This document shows positions 18,621-26,280 of a stretch of DNA of 64,000 nt, piece after piece. Every line of letters starts with the position of its first letter. Positions within the stretch are counted from its first letter, which is position 1. The translations under genes and the position numbers were made by a program. The notes beneath the pieces are model-generated. The model was given only the letters and a program-made list of their open reading frames with translations, made no database searches and was not told the origin of the DNA. The stretch spans positions 124,001 to 188,000 of the forward strand of contig NZ_SJKB01000010.1 in assembly GCF_004331465.1 (NCBI RefSeq). Direction: 5' to 3'. The DNA comes from Kribbella pittospori. GTDB lineage: Bacteria; Actinomycetota; Actinomycetes; Propionibacteriales; Kribbellaceae.

Positions 18621-19493
18621 TCAGGCGTCGTACTCCTTGAGCGCCTTGGCCAGGATGTCGCGGGTCTGGTTCGGCGGCGGAGCCGCGACGCACAGGGCCT
18701 CCATGGTGCCCGTGTAGGTGTCGAGATCCTCGGGCTTGTCCAGGTACAGCGCACTGGTCAGGTGCTCGATGTAGACGATGTCCGGCAGGTCCTGCTCCGG
18801 GAACCGGAGGATGCTGTACGCGCCACCGGTCGCGGGGTGGCCACCTGAGCCGAACTCCACCACCTGGAGCGTGACGTTCGGCATGTGGCTCGCCTCGAGC
18901 AGAAACTCCAACTGCGCCTGCATCGCCTTCTTGCCGCCGATCGGGCGGCGCAGCACGGACTCGTCGATGACGGCCCACAGACGCACCGGGTCGGGCCGGG
19001 TGAGGACCTGCTGACGGTTCACCCGCAGCGAGACGCGGCGGTCGATCTCCTCGGCCGGGATCAGGCCGCGGCCGAGTTGCACGACGGCACGCACGTACTC
19101 CGGCGTCTGCAGCAGGCCTGGCACGAACTGGAGCTCGTAACTACGGATCAGCTGGGCGACGGCTTCGAGATCGAGGTAGGAGTGGAACCAGCTGGGCAGC
19201 ACATCTCCGAAGCGGTGCCACCAGCCCGGGTTGTTCGCATCGCGGGCCAGCGCCAGCAGTCGCTCGCGCTCCTCCGCGTCGTCCAACCCGTAGAGACTGA
19301 GCAGGTCGCTGACGTCGCGTTCCTTGAAGCCGACGCGGCCCAGCTCCATCCGGCTGACCTTCGACTCCGACGAGCGGATCTCCCACCCCGCGTCGGACCG
19401 GCTGATCCCTGCCGCGTCCCGCATCCGCCGCAGGTGCGCTCCGAGGATGATTCGAAGCGCAGTCGGCCCGCTGTGCGCGCCCGACTTTGTCAC
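18621..19493 (-). CDS. XRE family regulator with DUF5753 domain
   Basis: A 290-residue protein with an N-terminal Cro/C1-type helix-turn-helix (LGAHLRRMRDAAGISRSDAG, about residues 20-75) and the long C-terminal DUF5753 domain (LIRSYELQFVPGLLQTPEYV, then PIGG and TGGAYSILRF). In actinobacteria such proteins pair with DUF397 proteins; here the DUF397 gene lies about 1.1 kb away at 20579-20812 on the same strand. GTG 19493 is chosen because GGAGG lies five bases before it. An identical palindrome precedes both genes (19772 and 20842). Confidence 0.9.
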   Translation of the reverse strand: MTKSGAHSGPTALRIILGAHLRRMRDAAGISRSDAGWEIRSSESKVSRMELGRVGFKERDVSDLLSLYGLDDAEERERLLALARDANNPGWWHRFGDVLPSWFHSYLDLEAVAQLIRSYELQFVPGLLQTPEYVRAVVQLGRGLIPAEEIDRRVSLRVNRQQVLTRPDPVRLWAVIDESVLRRPIGGKKAMQAQLEFLLEASHMPNVTLQVVEFGSGGHPATGGAYSILRFPEQDLPDIVYIEHLTSALYLDKPEDLDTYTGTMEALCVAAPPPNQTRDILAKALKEYDA

Positions 19494-19940
19494 ACCCACC
19501 TCCACGCCCCAGCAGCTCTCACCAGCGACAACTCGCCCGCAGGTGCACATCATCGCACGCTCGCGAGGCAATCTGCCGGAGTTCTTACATAAGCCCCTCC
19601 GATCCGGAGGATCTCGTCACGCAGCGTAGCGCTTGCCCGCTGACCCAAGATCGCTTTGTCAGGACAAAGTTGCGGCCAAAACGTCGACGAACACCGTTCG
19701 AAATGTGCTCCTCGAGGGTGCCAACAGGCGGGCGAGGGGCCGATTTGGGTATCGAATCGGAAAACGTGCGGATGCACGTGCATCGGGCGCTTGCATTCGC
19801 AGCGTGCCGACGCCATGATTGATTCATGCACAGAAGGTGAGCTGGATCTCGCGAAAAGTGACATCGCGTGATGTAGCGGGCCGGTCCTACAGGCCGCCGA
19901 CGGCCCCCCGTTGGCATGACTGGTTGGGGAACCCGAGTCG
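19494..19940. other. Regulatory gap between XRE regulator and small ORFs
   Basis: About 450 bases without a convincing gene. It holds the palindromic composite site at 19771-19804 and a second dyad, ACATCGCGTGATGT, at 19861-19874. It must contain the promoter of the XRE gene (minus) and probably that of the small ORFs (plus). Confidence 0.6.
19771..19804 (+). promoter_or_regulatory. Composite operator copy 1 (ATGCACGTGCAT plus TTGCATT)
   Basis: A 14-bp perfect palindrome GATGCACGTGCATC (19771-19784) is followed after seven bases by TTGCATTCGCAGCG. The same two-part site occurs at 20842-20873. It lies 280 bases upstream of the XRE-DUF5753 start. Confidence 0.65.
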
Positions 19941-20135
19941 ATGAACGACGACGACAGTGAGGCAGCGGAGCACACCGCCGACATCGCCGGTGGCCGCGCG
20001 CCCGACGAGCTGACGGAGCGGGAGATCCAGGAACTGGTGGCGCGTTGCCCTGAGCAACAGCGCTGGGCCTTCGAGGGCTGGCTGCGCGGCGTGCGCCATC
20101 TCGACGGCGACCCGATCGTGAGCCTGGCCCCATGA
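19941..20135 (+). CDS. Small acidic hypothetical protein
   Basis: A 64-residue acidic peptide: a DDDSEAAEH start, a helical ELTEREIQELVARCPEQQRW middle and LRGVRHLDGDP. No family recognised. Its TGA overlaps an ATG (20132) in the frame of the next small ORF, and a strong terminator follows that ORF, suggesting a real bicistronic unit. No good ribosome site precedes it, so confidence is modest. Confidence 0.45.
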   Translation: MNDDDSEAAEHTADIAGGRAPDELTEREIQELVARCPEQQRWAFEGWLRGVRHLDGDPIVSLAP

Positions 20136-20164
20136 ACACCGAGAGAGCAGCAGGAGGACGGAAG

Positions 20165-20353
20165 ATGGTGCGGATCTGGCTGGGCGACCACCTGATCGCC
20201 GAGTACACCGCGGAGCCGGATCGCGCCTCGCGATACCAGCGCGTGATGACGCCGAAGTTCACCGGATTGCGAATCACCGTTGACAATGCGGCCGGCGGCG
20301 CGGCCTCCGAGCTGCCGCGCAGCGAGCAGCTCTGGCCGCTCACCGTCCAGTAG
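20165..20353 (+). CDS. Small hypothetical protein
   Basis: A 62-residue peptide beginning MVRIWLGDHLIAEY. The ATG at 20165 is chosen because AGGAGG lies eight bases upstream; an in-frame ATG at 20132 overlapping the previous stop would add 11 residues. No family recognised. It is followed 23 bases later by a strong hairpin, supporting transcription. It sits between the two halves of the XRE/DUF397 pair. Confidence 0.5.
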   Translation: MVRIWLGDHLIAEYTAEPDRASRYQRVMTPKFTGLRITVDNAAGGAASELPRSEQLWPLTVQ

Positions 20354-20375
20354 GCCCACCGCCCTCAACAGCACT

Positions 20376-20408
20376 GAAGGCCGGCTCCTCGTCGAGGGGC
20401 CGGCCTTC
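20376..20408 (+). terminator. Intrinsic-type terminator after small ORFs
   Basis: GAAGGCCGGC and GCCGGCCTTC form a perfect 10-bp stem with a 13-base loop, followed by CGTTGTTCT. Confidence 0.8.
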
Positions 20409-20525
20409 GTTGTTCTCTGCCGCCGTACGCCGCTTCCGCGGGTCGGCGGACTCTTGGACACATCGACGCGCGACGGTGGCTCAGATCGCCGCACAGCGTC
20501 GTACGCGGACTCTCCGCAGACAGGA

Positions 20526-20563
20526 AGAGGCCCCTTCGTCACTCGCCTGGCGAAGGGGCCTCT
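20526..20563 (-). terminator. Terminator of DUF397 gene
   Basis: AGAGGCCCCTTCG and CGAAGGGGCCTCT form a perfect 13-bp stem with a 12-base loop. It lies 16 bases beyond the DUF397 stop on the minus strand and may also catch plus-strand readthrough. Confidence 0.82.
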
Positions 20564-20578
20564 GCTTCCGTGTGACGG

Positions 20579-20812
20579 TTAGACGAGGTCGTCGAACTCA
20601 CCGTCGTGAACGCCGCCGAGGAATGCCTCGATCTCGGCCTTCGTGAACACGAGCGCCGGGCCATCGGTGTGACGCGAGTTCCGCACCGCCACCCCACCAC
20701 CCTGGAGCTTCGCTACCTCTACGCAGTTGCCGTTCGGGCCACTCCGCTGACTCTTCCGCCAGATCAGCTCGCTGTTCGCGTCGCCGGGCATGCCGTTGTA
20801 GACAGCAGTCAT
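20579..20812 (-). CDS. DUF397 domain protein (partner of XRE-DUF5753)
   Basis: A 77-residue protein with the DUF397 signature: L-I-W-R-K-S-Q-R-S-G-P-N-G-N-C-V-E-V-A, then V-A-V-R-N-S-R and G-P-A-L-V-F-T-K-A-E-I-E-A-F. In Streptomyces such small proteins form regulator pairs with XRE-DUF5753 proteins. ATG 20812 has GGAAGG eight bases upstream. The palindrome ATGCACGTGCAT lies 30 bases upstream, where it would overlap the promoter. A terminator follows. Confidence 0.92.
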   Translation of the reverse strand: MTAVYNGMPGDANSELIWRKSQRSGPNGNCVEVAKLQGGGVAVRNSRHTDGPALVFTKAEIEAFLGGVHDGEFDDLV

Positions 20813-21302
20813 CAGCTGCACCTTCCGTACGTCCTTGGCATATGCACGTGCATTTGGCCTTGCATTTGCATCGTACACGGTTCGGGCCTCGGTGTCCGCA
20901 CCCTTACTTGCTGTGATCGTGTCGCCGTCAAACACCTGTTGGGACCCCGTTTCGGTCGCGATCGGTGACCGAATTCCGCGACCTGGCGGCGACGTGGCGG
21001 TGGCGGAGCAGAAGTGAGTGGCGGTGGCGTAGTAGTACTGAGTCGCAGCGGCGCAGTAGTAGTAGTGAGCGCCGACCGCTGCGCGCGCTTCGATGCGGCC
21101 CGGGCCCTGATGGTTAGCGCGGCGCCCGGTGGCGAGTTTGTCCGGACGTGGGGATGATCCGAAAAGCCTTCTCTTATTGACGAATCAAGGAGTTGAGGCG
21201 ATTTCCGGATCAAGATGCGCGCAGCGCCGATCCGGCGTACCGGCAGGTCCGCACCTGTCCTACGATGGCAAGCACAATTCCCCCGACACGAAGGCTGCGC
21301 CG
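20813..21302. other. Gap with operator and GTA/AGT-rich stretch, no gene seen
   Basis: About 490 bases. The first part holds the DUF397 operator at 20842-20873. Around 20990-21075 there is low-complexity GGCGGTGGCG and GTAGTAGTA sequence. The rest should carry the methyltransferase promoter, but I cannot pick -35/-10 boxes confidently. Confidence 0.5.
20842..20873 (+). promoter_or_regulatory. Composite operator copy 2 (ATGCACGTGCAT plus TTGCATT)
   Basis: ATGCACGTGCAT (20842-20853), a six-base spacer, then TTGCATTTGCATCG. It repeats the site at 19771. It sits 30-60 bases upstream of the DUF397 start. Confidence 0.65.
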
Positions 21303-22130
21303 ATGGCGACTCCCGACGGTCCGGATTCGAATCCGGGCTTCGACACTTCCCAACCGACCATCGCTCGCGTCTACGACGCTCTGCTCGGTGGCAAGGACAA
21401 CTTCGCTGCCGACCGCGAAGGCGCGGCTCTGTACCTGAAGTACGTTCCCGACGCCGGTCGTTGCGCGATCGAGAACCGCGAGGCCCTGGTCAAGGGCGTT
21501 CACTATCTCGTGCGCGAGGCGGGGATCGACCAGTTCCTCGACATCGGCAGCGGTCTGCCGACGCAGAAGAACACGCACGAGGCGGCCCAGGAGATCAACC
21601 CGAACGCGCGGGTCGCGTACGTCGACAACGACCCGATCGTGCTGGCGCACGGCCGCGCGTTGCTGGCGACCAACAACAGCACGATCGTGGTCACCGCCGA
21701 CCTGCGTGATCCGCAGAGCATCCTCAGCAACGAGGAAGTCAGGACGCACCTGGACTTCAGCCGTCCGATGGCGCTGATGATCGTCGGCATCCACATGCAC
21801 TTCCACGATGACGAGAAGCCCGACGAGTGGGTGCGCACCATCATGGACACGCTCGCCCCCGGCAGCTACCTGTTCATCACCGACTTCGTCGACACCGGCG
21901 AGCCGCTGCAGAAGGGGATGGAGCGGGCCGGCCTGGAGAGCCTCGGCAACGGGTGGATCCGGACCCCGGAGCGGATCGAGCAGCACTTCCTCGGCATGCC
22001 GCTCGTGCCGCCGGGTCTCGACTTCCTCGCCCGGTGGTTCCCGGAGGACCCCGACGCCGATGTGCCGGCCGCGGAGGACCTGGAGCCGTACCAGCGGATC
22101 CTGATGGCAGGCCTGGCCAAGAAGGCCTGA
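21303..22130 (+). CDS. SAM-dependent methyltransferase (DUF574/Methyltransf_19 family)
   Basis: A 275-residue protein of the actinobacterial DUF574 methyltransferase-like family: QPTIARVYDALLGGKDNFAA at the N-terminus, SAM-binding FLDIGSGLPT, RVAYVDNDPIVLAHGRALL, and a W-F-P-E-D-P ending. Substrates are unknown for most members. The ATG at 21303 begins the conserved region. A strong terminator follows 18 bases after the stop, so it is probably monocistronic. Confidence 0.9.
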   Translation: MATPDGPDSNPGFDTSQPTIARVYDALLGGKDNFAADREGAALYLKYVPDAGRCAIENREALVKGVHYLVREAGIDQFLDIGSGLPTQKNTHEAAQEINPNARVAYVDNDPIVLAHGRALLATNNSTIVVTADLRDPQSILSNEEVRTHLDFSRPMALMIVGIHMHFHDDEKPDEWVRTIMDTLAPGSYLFITDFVDTGEPLQKGMERAGLESLGNGWIRTPERIEQHFLGMPLVPPGLDFLARWFPEDPDADVPAAEDLEPYQRILMAGLAKKA

Positions 22131-22147
22131 CCGGTCACTGCGAGACG

Positions 22148-22177
22148 AAGGCGCGCATCCCACGGGATGCGCGCCTT
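22148..22177 (+). terminator. Intrinsic-type terminator after methyltransferase
   Basis: AAGGCGCGCATCC and GGATGCGCGCCTT form a perfect 13-bp stem with a four-base loop CACG, followed by TCG. Confidence 0.85.
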
Positions 22178-22283
22178 TCGCATGAATGCATGCGATCCGC
22201 GGTCGATGGGTACCGGTCCCCTGCAGGCATGACCGTGGTTCAGCGAAGTGCCACGCCGTGACGACAGTCGCGAGGTCATACCC

Positions 22284-23075
22284 ATGACGAGCACCACTGC
22301 TGTTGACCGGGCCGCCCGTGAGGTGGCCACCCGGAACCTGATGGAACGCCGGGACGCCAGCACCGACGAACTCGAGCGGCAGCGGCTGCTCGAAGAGGTG
22401 GTCGAACTCAATCTCGAAATGGCCCGGGGAATCGCGCGCCGGTTTCGCGGCCGCGGCGCCGAGGCCGACGACCTGGAGCAGGTCGCGTATCTGGGGCTGG
22501 TGAAAGCCGCCCACCACTACCGGCTCGACGCGGACACACCGTTCATCGGATTCGCGGTCCCGACCATCCGGGGTGAAGTGAAACGGTACTTCCGCGACTG
22601 CGCCTGGACTGTGCGGATCCCGCGCCGGCTGCAAGAGATGCAAGGCACGATCGCTGCCAAGCTCCCGCTGCTCGAGCAGAAGCTCAACCGGGAGCCGACA
22701 CCGGCCGAGATCGCCGAACACCTCGGCGTCGAGGTCGACGAGGTCGAGCAGGCGCTGGCCGCGAAAGGCTGTTTCAATGTGCTGTCGCTTGATCGGCCGG
22801 CTGAGGCGGACGCGGATCTGACTCTGGCCGACGTCGTCGCGGATGAAGAGGACGGCAGCATCGACCAGCTGGAAGCGGTCGAGATGCTGCAGCCGGTCCT
22901 TTCGGATCTCGGCGAGCGCGAGCGGCGGATCCTGCAGTTGCGGTTCGTCGAGGGCTGGACCCAGTCCGAGATCGGCCGCGACATCGGCGTCAGCCAGATG
23001 CAGGTGTCCCGGGTCCTGCGCAAGATCCTCGACGACCTGCGCGGCAAGCTGACCCCGCTCCCCGCGGCCGCCTAG
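22284..23075 (+). CDS. RNA polymerase sigma factor, SigF/SigB family
   Basis: A 263-residue group 3 sigma factor. Region 2 reads NLEMARGIARRFRGRG and DDLEQVAYLGLVKAAHHY; region 3 follows (NREPTPAEIAEHLGVEVDEVEQAL); region 4 has LGERERRILQLRFVEGWTQS and SQMQVSRVLRKIL. This is the stress/developmental SigF-SigB-SigG group of actinobacteria. No anti-sigma or anti-anti-sigma gene is adjacent, so its control must come from elsewhere. ATG 22284 follows a weak site (CGAGG). Confidence 0.93.
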   Translation: MTSTTAVDRAAREVATRNLMERRDASTDELERQRLLEEVVELNLEMARGIARRFRGRGAEADDLEQVAYLGLVKAAHHYRLDADTPFIGFAVPTIRGEVKRYFRDCAWTVRIPRRLQEMQGTIAAKLPLLEQKLNREPTPAEIAEHLGVEVDEVEQALAAKGCFNVLSLDRPAEADADLTLADVVADEEDGSIDQLEAVEMLQPVLSDLGERERRILQLRFVEGWTQSEIGRDIGVSQMQVSRVLRKILDDLRGKLTPLPAAA

Positions 23076-23233
23076 TTCCTTGCCAGCGGCAACCTCGCCG
23101 GTCCTTGACCTCCTCCGGCGGCCTCTACCACGGGGTGTGTCAAGCGTCCGTTCCACCAGCCTGGTTTCGACTCACCTGGCGTTGGTTGTTACCCATCGTG
23201 CGCAGGGACTGCACAATGGGGAAGAACTAGGGG

Positions 23234-24010
23234 ATGGAGTCGTTGGTCTTGGCGTTCCGGATGATTCGAACGGTGCCCGCGGACGCGGTCGCCATCGTGC
23301 GGGCGTACCCGCCGATGGTGATCTGCTTCGCGGCCGCACTCACCGGGACGGCCCTGGTCTTCGACGTCTTCTATCTGGTCGCGAGCCCCGGACTGACACT
23401 CGCGCTCGTCTATACAGTGCCGGTGCTGGCCGGGTTGATCGCCGGGCTGGTGGCCGCGGCCGACGACGTCGGGCTGGAACGGCGGGTTCTGCTGCGGACC
23501 GTCGGCCTTGCTGTTGCTCTCGGCATCACCAACTCGATCGTGGTGGCGATGCTCGCCGCGATGCGGCGTACCGATCCGTCGAACTGGGGAGCCGGTGGGC
23601 AGGCGGTGCTGTTCGCCGGCTGCACGGTGTTCGCGGTGGCCCTGTCGATCGTTGCCACCCACAAGCTGATCGATGCGCTGGGCATCGAGCTGCGGACGAA
23701 GCTGCGGCGTCGTCGCCCGGTCCGGATCCCGATCGCTGCGGCCGCGGTCGCGGCGCCCAGGGTGAGCAAGGAATCGGCCGCCCGCGCCAAGCCCGTGCCT
23801 GCACCGCCACCCCCTCCACCGCCGGCGCCGGACGACGAGGAGACCATCCCGGTCTTCGTCCCGCCACCGCCGCGCGTGGTCGATCTCGACGAGGCCCGTC
23901 CGGTCTCGTCCGCACCGATCTCCAGCGGTCACGCCGACCGGCTCACCCCGCGTCCACGTCGCGTGGTGTCCCGCCGTACGAACAAACCGGGCCGACGCCC
24001 GGGCACCTGA
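23234..24010 (+). CDS. Membrane protein with Pro-rich cytoplasmic tail
   Basis: A 258-residue protein with four predicted membrane helices in the first ~155 residues, then a basic, low-complexity tail. The tail has a run of prolines (about residues 190-205), several P-P-P blocks and an Arg-rich C-terminus. No family recognised. Such tails often recruit partners or nucleic acid. The perfect palindrome ACCGGCGCGCCGGT (24010-24023) begins at the last base of its stop codon and may terminate it. Confidence 0.75.
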   Translation: MESLVLAFRMIRTVPADAVAIVRAYPPMVICFAAALTGTALVFDVFYLVASPGLTLALVYTVPVLAGLIAGLVAAADDVGLERRVLLRTVGLAVALGITNSIVVAMLAAMRRTDPSNWGAGGQAVLFAGCTVFAVALSIVATHKLIDALGIELRTKLRRRRPVRIPIAAAAVAAPRVSKESAARAKPVPAPPPPPPPAPDDEETIPVFVPPPPRVVDLDEARPVSSAPISSGHADRLTPRPRRVVSRRTNKPGRRPGT

Positions 24011-24074
24011 CCGGCGCGCCGGTTGGGGAGATCGCCCGGGCTGACACACTGGGAGGGCTTCTCGGGAGGTGCCT

Positions 24075-25208
24075 GTGTGGGATCTGGTGATCGTCGGAGC
24101 CGGACCGGCGGGAGCGTCGGCCGCGCTGGGGGCGCTCGCTGCTGATCCCAGTCTGTCGGTGCTGATGCTCGACCGGCATGACTTCCCACGGGACAAGGCG
24201 TGCGGGGACGGCATCGCGCCGCACGTACTCGATCTGCTGGCCGAAGTGGGCGTGACCGGGATTCTCGACGACTGGACTCCGGTCGGACGGTTTGTTCTGA
24301 CCAAGGGAGACGTAGGTGTCGACCGGATCATGGCTCGGCCGAACTGGGTGGTGCCGCGGACCGTGTTCGATCAGCGTCTGGCAGAGGCCGCACAGGCGGC
24401 TGGTGCGCAGCTCGTCCGCCGACGTGTGCGGGGGCTGCAGCGGAACGGCGCGTCGATCACCGTCGATGGTGAGTTGCATGGCCGCTTCGTCGTCGGTGCG
24501 GATGGCGCGCATTCCGTCGTACGGCGGGAGCTGGGGGTTGCGCCGGGGCCGGTGGCCCTGGCGATCCGGGGGTACGCGCCGACGCCGGCCGGGCGGGCTG
24601 CCAGTCAGGTGATCGCGTACGGTCCGGGGCGGCAACCGTCGTACGCCTGGTCGTTCGATCGTGGCGACGGCTGGTCGAACGTCGGGTACGGCGAGCAGCT
24701 CACGCCCGCGCGACCGCGACCGACCCGCGCGGACCTGACCGCCCAGCTGGAGAAGCTGTTGCCAGGGGCAACCGATGACGGGACGTCGTGGTGGGGCCAT
24801 CACCTGCCGTTGGCCGGCTGGTCCTGGCGCCCGCAGCCGGGGCCGGTGATGCTCGCCGGGGACGCGGCCGGACTGATCAACCCGATGACGGGCGAGGGCA
24901 TCTACTACGCGGTCGCGACCGGGCTGCTCGCCGGTCGTGCAGTCGCCGAGGCACTGAGGTCTGGCAGTTCCGACGCGGGTACGACGTACCGCCGGGAGGC
25001 CGCTCGACTTCTCGGGCGGCACTTGCGGCACACCGCGCTCACCGCGCAGCTCAGTCGGTCGGGACGCGTGCTCGACGCGGGGATCCGCGCGGCGGCGGCC
25101 GATCAGCGGATCTTCGACGATCTCGTTGAGCTGGGACTGGCCGACGGGTTGATCACGCGTCCGCTGCTGCGGGCGTTGGTGCGACCGCGGCGCGCTGGCT
25201 CGCGGTGA
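24075..25208 (+). CDS. FAD-dependent oxidoreductase, geranylgeranyl reductase family
   Basis: A 377-residue flavoprotein. It has the dinucleotide fold LVIVGAGPAGASAALGAL at the N-terminus, DFPRDKACGDGIAPHVLDLL (the geranylgeranyl-reductase family motif), FVVGADGAHSVVRR, and the second FAD motif VMLAGDAAGLINPMTGEGIYYA. Relatives reduce isoprenoid chains or hydroxylate ring systems; menaquinone or lipid reduction is a common role in actinobacteria. GTG 24075 is chosen because GGGAGG lies five bases upstream. It overlaps the convergent regulator gene by 56 bases. Confidence 0.9.
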   Translation: MWDLVIVGAGPAGASAALGALAADPSLSVLMLDRHDFPRDKACGDGIAPHVLDLLAEVGVTGILDDWTPVGRFVLTKGDVGVDRIMARPNWVVPRTVFDQRLAEAAQAAGAQLVRRRVRGLQRNGASITVDGELHGRFVVGADGAHSVVRRELGVAPGPVALAIRGYAPTPAGRAASQVIAYGPGRQPSYAWSFDRGDGWSNVGYGEQLTPARPRPTRADLTAQLEKLLPGATDDGTSWWGHHLPLAGWSWRPQPGPVMLAGDAAGLINPMTGEGIYYAVATGLLAGRAVAEALRSGSSDAGTTYRREAARLLGRHLRHTALTAQLSRSGRVLDAGIRAAAADQRIFDDLVELGLADGLITRPLLRALVRPRRAGSR

Positions 25209-26094
25209 GACGGCCGGGCGTGGGGATCGCCTGGTAGGTGCCGGGTGTTGGCTGGTCGAGGACGACCGGGTCGGTGTATTCGGCGTACTTCGTCGCGTTG
25301 CTCAGCGCCTCGGCGAGACGGTCCGGCGGCCATTCGAGTGCTGTGGAGAGTTGGTCGGCGCTCAGTGGACGGCCCGCGTGGATCAGGGCGGCGAGTGTGG
25401 TCAGGGCGTCGTCGGTGAGCTCGACCGTCGGGCCGCCGGACATGTCCTCGCCGAGCCGGTGGAAGAAGTCGGCCATGTGCGTCAGGCGTTCGCCGGCTGG
25501 GGTGTCGGGGCCGAGCAGTGCGGCGCCTTCGGTGGCGGTCTCGGCCCAGTTCAGGTTGGTGCGGGCGCTCACCTTCCAGGCTTGCAGCCAGACGTCGTCG
25601 GCGATGACGTAGTGCTGCAGGCGGCGCTGAGGATCGGGCTCGCGGTGGACCATGCCGACCTGTTCGAGGTAGCCGACGGCGGTGGAGATCGACGCCGGGC
25701 TGACGCGCAGTTCGCGGACGAGGTCGGCGGCGGTCAGGCTGCGGGAATCTGACGTGTAGAGCCGGGCGAGGACGCGCGACGCCATCCTTGGTAGGCCGCC
25801 TTCGACCATCATCGTGGCGAACCGTTCGATGAAGTCCCGCACCTGGTGGTCGCCGCCTGACTGGAGGTCGGCGTGGTTGGTTGCCTTGCCTGCGCTGCGG
25901 CGTGCTCGGGATGCGGTGGAGTAGTGCGCGTGGTCGGCTCGGTAGCCGCGGGCGCCGCCGTTGCGGGCGACCTCGCGACTGATGGTCGACGTCGGGCGGT
26001 CCAGTTGCCGCGCGATCTCGGCGTACCCGAGTCCTGCCGCCAAGCCGGACGCGATCTCGCGCCGGTCGTCGTGTGTCAGTCTGCCTCCGGGCAT
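25153..26094 (-). CDS. HTH_38/MarR-like fusion transcriptional regulator (paralog 1)
   Basis: A 313-residue regulator with two DNA-binding modules. The first ~50 residues (GGRLTHDDRREIASGLAAGL, YAEIARQLDRPTSTISREV) match the HTH_38 helix-turn-helix of IS30 transposases. The centre is a GbsR/MarR-like winged helix (RMASRVLARLYTSDS, SPASISTAVGYLEQVG). The C-terminus is longer than in the paralog at 61558-62301. It is divergent from the ABC exporter at 26281, and the gap holds several ATTGC half-sites, so it probably represses that exporter and itself. Confidence 0.88.
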   Translation of the reverse strand: MPGGRLTHDDRREIASGLAAGLGYAEIARQLDRPTSTISREVARNGGARGYRADHAHYSTASRARRSAGKATNHADLQSGGDHQVRDFIERFATMMVEGGLPRMASRVLARLYTSDSRSLTAADLVRELRVSPASISTAVGYLEQVGMVHREPDPQRRLQHYVIADDVWLQAWKVSARTNLNWAETATEGAALLGPDTPAGERLTHMADFFHRLGEDMSGGPTVELTDDALTTLAALIHAGRPLSADQLSTALEWPPDRLAEALSNATKYAEYTDPVVLDQPTPGTYQAIPTPGRLTASQRAAVAPTPAAADA

Positions 26095-26124
26095 CGGTCC
26101 TCCGTGGTGCGTTCGACGTCAGCT

Positions 26125-26184
26125 CATTGCAACGGCGTATTGGCCGGGATTGCGTTCTGCGGCAGCCTCATTGCACAGATTGCC
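26125..26184 (+). promoter_or_regulatory. Array of ATTGC half-sites between regulator and ABC exporter
   Basis: CATTGCAACGG (26125), ATTGCG (26149), CATTGCA (26169) and ATTGCC (26179) occur at spacings near 23, 20 and 10 bases, roughly on one DNA face. The paralogous regulator at 61558 has a comparable GTTGC-rich gap. Confidence 0.5.
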
Positions 26185-26253
26185 ATATTTCCTTGAGGTT
26201 TTCAGCGTCTGGCGGCTGTTGTGGTTGCCGGGCGGCCGGGCTGCTGCGTAGCT

Positions 26254-26269
26254 TTCAGGAATTCCTGAA
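26254..26269 (+). promoter_or_regulatory. Perfect 16-bp palindrome overlapping ribosome site of ABC gene
   Basis: TTCAGGAATTCCTGAA is immediately followed by GGAGG of the ABC ATPase gene. It can be an operator, or an RNA hairpin that partly masks the ribosome site. Confidence 0.55.
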
Positions 26270-26280
26270 GGAGGCAGTGG

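Noticed and set aside
20990..21075. Functional GTA/AGT microsatellite
   Set aside because: Low-complexity GC-rich sequence with short imperfect runs; no coding or regulatory context.
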